A stretch of 9,173 nt of DNA from JAISFI01 sp031552335 (lineage in GTDB: Bacteria > Bacteroidota > Bacteroidia > Bacteroidales > Azobacteroidaceae). The stretch covers positions 1-9,173 of the forward strand of contig JAVBMQ010000049.1 of NCBI GenBank assembly GCA_031552335.1, read 5' to 3'. Every line of letters starts with the position of its first letter. Position 1 is the stretch's first letter. Shown piece by piece: positions 1 through 5,688 of the stretch. The notes beneath the pieces are model-generated. The model did not search any database, was not told where the DNA came from, and was given only the letters and a program-made list of their open reading frames with translations. A program made the translations under genes and the position numbers.

Positions 1-1831
1 GTATATCAGGAGAATAAGCATAGTTGTTATCAGAATCATCCATAAGGGTTTCTTCCGAGTAAAGAGAAGTTGCAGGAATAATTTCTTGCTGGGTTCTTCC
101 ACTTGACCAGGACAAGGAAACCACATTTCCCGATTCAATAACTATATTTTGCTTATGGGACGCACAAACCGGCAAGGCAGCAGAAATCACTTCTGATCCC
201 CCGGTTGTTTTCTCCATTAATTTTTCTCCATTGACATATAGAGTTGTCGGTCCCTGGGCAACCAGATACAAGGTATATTGATCTGCATATAAAGTTTCCA
301 GGGTTCCGGAATAACGGATCTTCTTGGCATTCAAAGGCAAGGCATTGCTTGTTCCGGGAACAACATCATCTATTTCTTTTATAAGATCAGTCATCTCCTC
401 ATCCGCATAACATGCCGCATGCAAACCCTTTCCCGAAGGGGTATTCGGGTTATCCAACAGATAATCTATCACCACTAATTTTTTATCTCTTCCCACATAT
501 ACAAATGACAAAACTCCATCTGATAAAAGACGTGTATGGTCTACTTGTGGTTCGGAACAGAAACGGCCTTTATCCACACCGGAAACCAATCCCCAGTTGG
601 CATAGTTTCCTGCATCTGTAGCGGCATATACTTCGGCGCCATTGGCAATTACATAGGCATTATCAAATGCGTCTATTACAATCTGAGAACGGCAATAAGA
701 GTTCACTGTGGCTCCATTATTTTTTACCTGATTAGTTATCCAGGTTCCGTTGGTATCGCGAAAACGTTGGTGAAGCCGGGCCTCTTTTCTGGACAAATTC
801 CAGTCGCTAATAGCAGCACCTTCCTTCGGAATATGAGAATTTAATACATGCACACGACCTTTGCTATCAGTTGCCTGACTTTCCTGATTAATATACCCTC
901 TATTATAAGGAATAGTTACCACTTTCAAAGAAGCAATTCCTTGCCGGAGACAGACACCTGATGTCCTGCTGTTTGTCGGATTGATTTTTTCAGTTAATGC
1001 AACTGTATTACCTTGAGAGTCTTTCCATGTACGTCCATGATCCTCACTATATGCATAAGAAATATCATGGTTACTACCTCCGCCGAAATCATCTCTCCAA
1101 CACCAGGAAACATGTAATTTACCGAATTTATCATAATCCATCCGGTTGATATAGGCACAGGCATCCGGAGTAAAATCCATTCCCTGTACATAACGACCGA
1201 TCAAACTCCAGGTATGAGTTTCTCCATCATATTCACGCAGGTAACTATCCCCATCACCACTCAATTTATACCTGCATTCAAACAGAAGATTCCCATCCGG
1301 CTTATTAATAAAACGAGGATAAGTAACATCAGGAACTGTTACCTCAGCCTCCAGATAATTAATATCCGGACCAAAATTAGATGCCGACCATTTGGTATTC
1401 TCCGGATCATTGGCCAAACCAACTACCGAACGACGATAATGTAAAGTAGTATTGTGATGATCGTATGATAAGTGAATTGTACCATCATTCGCACAAATCC
1501 CCATAGATATCACATTATGTGCATCATCTGCCGTATTTTTGTGGTCCAATACGATTTCATGCCATTCTCCCAGAGGAAGTTTACGCCGGGCAATACAAGT
1601 ATTTCTTGTATCGTTATAATACACAGTATATTGATACCCCTTATAAGTCAGCAAAGCATCCTGCTGAAAAGCTTGGCCTGTCAATTGTTCCTGTCCTGAC
1701 AATAAATAACAGCCTGTTGCCACAGCGCTCTCTCCTACCCGGATCATGTGAACACCTTCGGGAGTCTGAGCAAAACTACCGGCAAAAGCAAATAAGGAAA
1801 TTACAAAGCCTAAAATTATTTTTTTATTCAT
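1..1831 (-). CDS. BNR_4 beta-propeller protein with PA14-like domain, candidate polysaccharide lyase (3' end cut by window)
   Basis: The frame is open from ATG at 1831 to the window edge (610 codons), so the C-terminus is missing. Residues 1-21 form a signal peptide with probable cleavage near GSFA|Q, so the product is exported. Residues ~25-480 look like a BNR_4-type seven-bladed propeller, with one clear Asp-box (SEDHGRTW, 262-269) and the stretches HNVISMGI (105-112), SYDHH (122-126) and CRYKLSGDGD (186-195). Structurally related lyases (PL24, PL25, probably PL42) use a His pair plus Tyr/Arg; H105, H125/H126, R187 and Y188 are my candidates. Residues ~505-592 match a PA14 fold (GTLETLY...YTLYLVAQGPTTLYVNGEKL...SLSW...IP), a likely carbohydrate-binding module. 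It is last of three co-oriented genes, 11 nt after the GH43 gene. A lyase role is inferred: it would supply the unsaturated uronate that the GH105 domain at 5689-7878 needs. A non-catalytic or sialidase-like propeller remains possible. Confidence 0.8.
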   Translation of the reverse strand, partial: MNKKIILGFVISLFAFAGSFAQTPEGVHMIRVGESAVATGCYLLSGQEQLTGQAFQQDALLTYKGYQYTVYYNDTRNTCIARRKLPLGEWHEIVLDHKNTADDAHNVISMGICANDGTIHLSYDHHNTTLHYRRSVVGLANDPENTKWSASNFGPDINYLEAEVTVPDVTYPRFINKPDGNLLFECRYKLSGDGDSYLREYDGETHTWSLIGRYVQGMDFTPDACAYINRMDYDKFGKLHVSWCWRDDFGGGSNHDISYAYSEDHGRTWKDSQGNTVALTEKINPTNSRTSGVCLRQGIASLKVVTIPYNRGYINQESQATDSKGRVHVLNSHIPKEGAAISDWNLSRKEARLHQRFRDTNGTWITNQVKNNGATVNSYCRSQIVIDAFDNAYVIANGAEVYAATDAGNYANWGLVSGVDKGRFCSEPQVDHTRLLSDGVLSFVYVGRDKKLVVIDYLLDNPNTPSGKGLHAACYADEEMTDLIKEIDDVVPGTSNALPLNAKKIRYSGTLETLYADQYTLYLVAQGPTTLYVNGEKLMEKTTGGSEVISAALPVCASHKQNIVIESGNVVSLSWSSGRTQQEIIPATSLYSEETLMDDSDNNYAYSPDI

Positions 1832-1842
1832 CAGTATTCTAT

Positions 1843-2901
1843 TTATTTAAAGGTGTCTTCCGGACTCCATTCATCCTGCCATGCGATATCCATATCGCCA
1901 TTTTCATTAAATGTAACAGGTAACCAGATATAACGGGAATCTATCAGGTCTGTTTTTTTCCATTTATCAAACATGGCAATGTAAGCATCTGTTTTTCCTG
2001 CAACAGGCAGAACATGGGTACTTTGTCCATAAAAAGTAATATTGGCATCCGTACCGGAACAAGGATTTCCTTTCACCGTCCATTCTCCCAATAAGGAGTC
2101 GGCCACTGCATACTCTGCCTGATTAGGATCCCAGGCTGTACATCCGGAAGAAACAACATAATATTTTCCATTACGTTTGAATACAGCAGGAGCTTCCCTG
2201 GATTGATCAATAAAATTCCGGGTAAATGTACCTGCAGGTTTCAAATAATCATCTGTAAGCAAACTGATATACAATGTGCGGTTTTCTTCGGAAGAATAAA
2301 TATGATATGCTTTTCCATCGTCATCTTTGAATAAAGTCATATCGCGGCTCATTTGTCCGTTCGGACGCATGGAGCCTAAATAAGTAAATTCACCTGCCGG
2401 AGAATCACAAACGGCAACTCCGGCGGCAGCCTTGGCATAGTCATGACTGTCGACATGCAACCACATAACAAATTTTTTCGTCAATTCGTTATAGATGACT
2501 TTAGGCCTTTCCAATACATTAGAAGGATGAAGTTCGGAAAAAGTATCCGAAGTGTTCGGCTTCAGTACAACCCCTTCAAATTTCCAGTTCATCAAATCCT
2601 GAGAAGAATAACAAGATACTCCTCCGGCTTCCGTCCGGTAACATTCCCAACTGGGAACTTTCGGATTCCAGTAAGTAGAATCTCCTTTATATTCTCCATA
2701 CCAGTAATAAGTTCCATCATGATATAAAACACCACCACCATGGGCATTGATCCGGTTTCCTTCGGTATCAAACCACTCTGCTCCGGAAACGATCATCGGC
2801 TTTGCTTCCGGTTGATTTTCTATTTCATTCCCTGCTTTTTTCTGCTTACAACCGCTGACAATAAGAATTAGTGCTAGTTGTATTAAAATAATCTTTTTCA
2901 T
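1843..2901 (-). CDS. GH43 lipoprotein, exo-beta-1,3-galactanase-like (GH43_24 type)
   Basis: A 352-residue protein with a lipoprotein signal (lipobox VSGC, Cys18), so it is probably anchored in the outer or inner membrane. It is a single-domain five-bladed propeller of normal GH43 length. Visible motifs are INAHGGGVLYHDGTYYWYGE (51-70), ERPKVIYN (131-138), SRDMTLF (185-191), REAPAVF (235-241) and YGQSTHVL (291-298). D187 fits the pKa-modulating Asp and E236 the general acid. The N-terminal blade has AHGGG where ordinary GH43 enzymes carry the Asp base. Q293 lies where GH43_24 exo-beta-1,3-galactanases are reported to use a Gln. The spacing of E131, D187, E236 and Q293 resembles that of the Phanerochaete enzyme as I remember it. 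Predicted role: exo-release of galactose from beta-1,3-galactan backbones. The start is 6 nt past the GH2 stop, and the BNR_4 gene follows 11 nt later, so all three are probably cotranscribed. The C-terminal half of 5689-7878 is a paralogue. GH43_34 is the main alternative subfamily. Confidence 0.85.
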   Translation of the reverse strand: MKKIILIQLALILIVSGCKQKKAGNEIENQPEAKPMIVSGAEWFDTEGNRINAHGGGVLYHDGTYYWYGEYKGDSTYWNPKVPSWECYRTEAGGVSCYSSQDLMNWKFEGVVLKPNTSDTFSELHPSNVLERPKVIYNELTKKFVMWLHVDSHDYAKAAAGVAVCDSPAGEFTYLGSMRPNGQMSRDMTLFKDDDGKAYHIYSSEENRTLYISLLTDDYLKPAGTFTRNFIDQSREAPAVFKRNGKYYVVSSGCTAWDPNQAEYAVADSLLGEWTVKGNPCSGTDANITFYGQSTHVLPVAGKTDAYIAMFDKWKKTDLIDSRYIWLPVTFNENGDMDIAWQDEWSPEDTFK

Positions 2902-2907
2902 TGATTT

Positions 2908-5382
2908 TTACTTTACCTTTATCGTTAATTCTGCTGTTTTTATCCATGGAGACGAAAATCTAACAGTTACATCACCGTCTTTTCCTGTGGCCTGAATATA
3001 AGCTAACATACGTCCGTGACACACCCGTTGCACATTATCGGTATAATCACCCATATCTTTATTATCACCGCCTTCTAATCCCAGAAGCCTGGCAGGGCCG
3101 GAAACCCTGCATGTCACCTCATTATCCGAAAGCATAACAGGCACACCATCTTCATCAACTACCTGAAGAACAATCTGGGCTAATCCCCTGTCTTTGGAAA
3201 TTTCTTTTTCTCCGGACCGGATTGTCAATGCATAAGGTTGTTTGGAGGACTGAATAGCATAAGTAGCGACTGTTTTTCCATCCTTATCCATTCCTAATAC
3301 TTCCAATTTTCCTGCCTGATAAGGAACATCCCAATAAATGACTCCATTGTCATCATTCCGGTCTTTTGTTTCTCCTACTTCTTTTCCGTTCAGAAGCAAC
3401 CTGGCTTTTGCTGAATTGGTATAACAAACCACACGGATGGTTCTTCCTTCTTCGTAATTCCAAATCGACCAAGCATCTATAGACGGAGCTCTTTCCACAT
3501 AATTATTGCCTCCCGAAGCATTATTCTGATTTCTACCTCCACGACCGGCAGGTATGGGATATGTACCTAAGTAGGCCATCGGACGATCCGACCAAAGTGA
3601 CTGGCGGAAATATCCGCGGGGTTTGATAAAACCGGCAAAATCCAATAATCCGGAATAAAATCCACGGGTTGGCCATGGACCAGACTCCCCAAGATAGTCA
3701 ATCCCTGTCCACAAAAATTGTCCGAAAATATGCTCATTGTCTCTCACAGCTTTCCATGCATCCATATCATGTCTGTTCTCACTACCATAAATAACTCTGT
3801 TGGGATATTTTTTATGGTCTGAAATATAACGGCTTTCGGTATAGTTGTATCCGGCAACATCCAATGCTCCGGGATATTCTGTTTCGTTAGACATGGCAAC
3901 TCCGGCAAGACCGGCTGTCGTCGGACGGGACTTATCATATTGTTTCACAACAGCAACCAATTTTTTAGCAATGGCTCCTAAACGCATTGCATCGGGAGCA
4001 TCTTTCTTATAACCTCCAAACATAGCCTGAGTAAAACCAGTCTCTTCCGTACCTCCCAATATAGGGTGAGAATATGGATCATTCGGGTAATCTACTTCGT
4101 TACCAATACTCCAGGCAAAAACAGAGAGGTGGTTCCGGTCACGACGTACGATATCGGCCATATCTCTTTCGCCCCACTCTTCGAAGAAATCATAACTTCC
4201 CTGGAAACCGGGAGTTCCGGCATTCCAACCTGCCAGCCATTTACGTTTCGGGAATTCCCATTCATCAAATGCTTCATCCAATACCAACAAACCTAATTCA
4301 TCACATAACTCATATAGATCCGGAGCCTGTGGGTTATGACTGGTACGGATCGCATTACAACCTACTTCTTTTAAAGTTAGCAAACGTCTTTTCCAGACTT
4401 CCCGGGGAACCGCAGCGCCTAACACTCCTGCATCATGGTGCAGACATACTCCTTTTACTTTCATCCATTGTCCGTTCAAAGCAAAACCTTTATTGGGATC
4501 AAAAGTATATGTCCTGAATCCTGTGGTAGTGGTAGTGGCATCTATTTCTTTTCCATCTTTCAAAACAGTTGTTTTCAGTTGGTATAAAGCCGGACTATTC
4601 AGATCCCACAACTGAGGTTTACTTACTTTCAATGCAAATACCAGTTTATTATTCTGTTTCCCGGACACAGATATTTTCTTTGAATCTTTGGCCACCGCTT
4701 TCCCTTCCGGAGAAAGCAGTTCATTTACAACTGTCAGTGAGGTATTTTCCGGTGTTCCATTTTCGATTTCCACTTCTACATTTAAAACACCATTTCCTTT
4801 ATTTACTGAAGGATAAGCATATACTCCCCATTGGGCGATATGAACCGTACCTGCATAAACCAGCCAGACGTCCCGGTAAATACCCGATCCGGTATACCAG
4901 CGGGAATCTGCCGATTGGCTATGGTCTACTCTTACTGCAATTACATTACTTTTTCCAAATTCAATATAAGGAGTTGCATCATACATAAAAGAAACATATC
5001 CGTTAGGTCGTTTTCCTAAAGAATGTCCATTCACAAAAACCTCACTACGATTGTATACTCCCTCAAAATAAAGGTATACTTTCTCACCCTGTTTATCCGC
5101 AGGAATATCTAATGTCTTCCTGTACCAACCTATTCCTCCTGGTAAAAATCCGGTACAACTCGCCAATGTAGGACTCAAAGGCTCTTTTACACTCCAGTCA
5201 TGCGGAAGATCCACATTTTGCCACCTGCCATCATTGAAAGCGGGAGATTGTGCATTTACAGAATCCTTCAAAGAAAATTTCCAGGAATCATTTATCAACC
5301 GGGGGTCTCCAAAAGAAACCTGCCCCATCATTGAAACTGAGGATATCATAAAAATCAACAATATCAACTCTCTTACTTTCAT
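2908..5382 (-). CDS. Secreted GH2 beta-galactosidase
   Basis: From ATG at 5382 the product has 824 residues, normal for the long Bacteroidetes GH2 beta-galactosidases. Residues 1-20 are a hydrophobic signal peptide with likely cleavage at MMG|Q. Domains in order: jelly-roll sugar-binding domain (~25-180, with DLPHDW and GSGIYRDVWL), Ig-like domain (~182-290), TIM barrel (~300-600, with RTSHNPQAPDLYELCDELG), a DUF4982-type Ig domain (~635-710, ARLLLNGKEVGE) and a C-terminal beta-domain (~720-824). The acid/base is E429 in WSIGNEVDYP and the nucleophile is E535 in YGSENRHD. The NxK motif that marks beta-glucuronidases is not seen. Start choice: the frame extends upstream to an ATG at 5472, but the promoter at 5437-5444 lies inside that extension, and the signal peptide begins at 5382. 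An ATG at 5394 adds only MVRK and cannot be excluded. First gene of the minus-strand operon. Expected to remove terminal beta-galactose from oligosaccharides, probably in the periplasm; the linkage is unknown. Confidence 0.9.
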   Translation of the reverse strand: MKVRELILLIFMISSVSMMGQVSFGDPRLINDSWKFSLKDSVNAQSPAFNDGRWQNVDLPHDWSVKEPLSPTLASCTGFLPGGIGWYRKTLDIPADKQGEKVYLYFEGVYNRSEVFVNGHSLGKRPNGYVSFMYDATPYIEFGKSNVIAVRVDHSQSADSRWYTGSGIYRDVWLVYAGTVHIAQWGVYAYPSVNKGNGVLNVEVEIENGTPENTSLTVVNELLSPEGKAVAKDSKKISVSGKQNNKLVFALKVSKPQLWDLNSPALYQLKTTVLKDGKEIDATTTTTGFRTYTFDPNKGFALNGQWMKVKGVCLHHDAGVLGAAVPREVWKRRLLTLKEVGCNAIRTSHNPQAPDLYELCDELGLLVLDEAFDEWEFPKRKWLAGWNAGTPGFQGSYDFFEEWGERDMADIVRRDRNHLSVFAWSIGNEVDYPNDPYSHPILGGTEETGFTQAMFGGYKKDAPDAMRLGAIAKKLVAVVKQYDKSRPTTAGLAGVAMSNETEYPGALDVAGYNYTESRYISDHKKYPNRVIYGSENRHDMDAWKAVRDNEHIFGQFLWTGIDYLGESGPWPTRGFYSGLLDFAGFIKPRGYFRQSLWSDRPMAYLGTYPIPAGRGGRNQNNASGGNNYVERAPSIDAWSIWNYEEGRTIRVVCYTNSAKARLLLNGKEVGETKDRNDDNGVIYWDVPYQAGKLEVLGMDKDGKTVATYAIQSSKQPYALTIRSGEKEISKDRGLAQIVLQVVDEDGVPVMLSDNEVTCRVSGPARLLGLEGGDNKDMGDYTDNVQRVCHGRMLAYIQATGKDGDVTVRFSSPWIKTAELTIKVK

Positions 5383-5436
5383 TTTTCTTACCATCCTTTT
5401 ATAGATTAAACTGTTAGTTACTTTTTCTTTATTTTG

Positions 5437-5467
5437 CAAAAATATCATTTTCTGATCAATAAACACA
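5437..5467 (-). promoter_or_regulatory. Promoter of the GH2-GH43-BNR_4 operon
   Basis: Read on the minus strand, 5444-5437 is TATTTTTG, an exact match to the Bacteroides -7 consensus TAnnTTTG. A -33-like TGTG (consensus TTTG, three of four) lies 19 nt upstream at 5467-5464. Transcription would begin near 5430, giving a leader of about 45-50 nt before the ATG at 5382. This position rules against the upstream ATG at 5472 as the translation start. Confidence 0.65.
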
Positions 5468-5480
5468 CGCAAAAAACAAA

Positions 5481-5519
5481 TTGATTGATAAATCCACCTG
5501 TTTGAGACATAAATCCACC
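5481..5519. repeat. Tandem direct repeat with 21-bp period, candidate activator operator
   Basis: Two 18-bp units, TTGATTGATAAATCCACC (5481-5498) and TTGAGACATAAATCCACC (5502-5519), match at 15 of 18 positions and start exactly 21 bp apart, which is two helical turns. A partial third copy, TTGATTGATTTACACC, lies at 5534-5549, and a weak fourth resemblance sits around 5452-5469. The pair is roughly 50-90 bp upstream of the expected minus-strand transcription start, a typical activator position, and about 130-170 bp upstream of the plus-strand one. A binding site for a PUL regulator is inferred. Confidence 0.55.
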
Positions 5520-5550
5520 CTCAATCCCAAGAATTGATTGATTTACACCC

Positions 5551-5581
5551 GTTTTTTCGTTTCTTTTTATTGAGAAAAAAC
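5551..5581. repeat. Short inverted repeat
   Basis: GTTTTTTC (5551-5558) and GAAAAAAC (5574-5581) are perfect inverted copies around a 15-nt pyrimidine-rich spacer. The arms are A/T-rich, so a stable RNA hairpin is doubtful. It may be part of the divergent control region or may be chance in AT-rich DNA. Confidence 0.25.
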
Positions 5582-5644
5582 AACACTGAACGATAATGCG
5601 ATGAAAATGAATTAAAAATCGTCTTCCATTTCAAATATTATTTT

Positions 5645-5652
5645 AATCTTTG
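5645..5652 (+). promoter_or_regulatory. Weak -7 element for the GH105-GH43 gene
   Basis: AATCTTTG differs from TAnnTTTG only at the first base, and the next base is C, as is common. No good -33 element is found 19-21 nt upstream. Initiation near 5658-5660 would give a leader of about 30 nt to the ATG at 5689. The weak core would suit an activator-dependent promoter. Confidence 0.35.
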
Positions 5653-5688
5653 CAAATCAAAAAATTATGTAAATTAAAACTACTCAAT

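Larger units (their letters stand above)
5383..5688. other. Divergent intergenic regulatory region
   Basis: These 306 nt separate the signal-peptide starts of the GH2 gene (minus) and the GH105-GH43 gene (plus). No convincing gene lies here: the extensions of both flanking frames into it lack plausible protein character. It holds the minus-strand promoter (5437-5467), a phased direct repeat (5481-5519) with a partial third copy (5534-5549), a short inverted repeat (5551-5581) and a weak plus-strand promoter (5645-5652). Such regions in Bacteroidales glycan loci commonly bind a hybrid two-component or AraC-type activator; no regulator gene is visible in the window. Confidence 0.75.

Noticed and set aside
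4074..4517. Plus-strand open frame of 147 codons inside the GH2 gene
   Set aside because: It is antisense to a clearly coding GH2 catalytic domain, has no recognisable motif or signal, and its composition is that of a shadow frame. The same applies to the other frames opposite the enzymes.
2908..5382. GH2 protein as a beta-glucuronidase
   Set aside because: The GH2 fold alone allows it, but the NxK motif that binds the uronate carboxylate is not found after the nucleophile, and the DUF4982-type C-terminal layout fits beta-galactosidases.
5650..5688. TTG start adding 13 residues to the GH105-GH43 protein
   Set aside because: The TTG is the end of the likely -7 element, the added residues are basic and precede an otherwise normal signal peptide, and ATG 5689 gives a standard exported protein.
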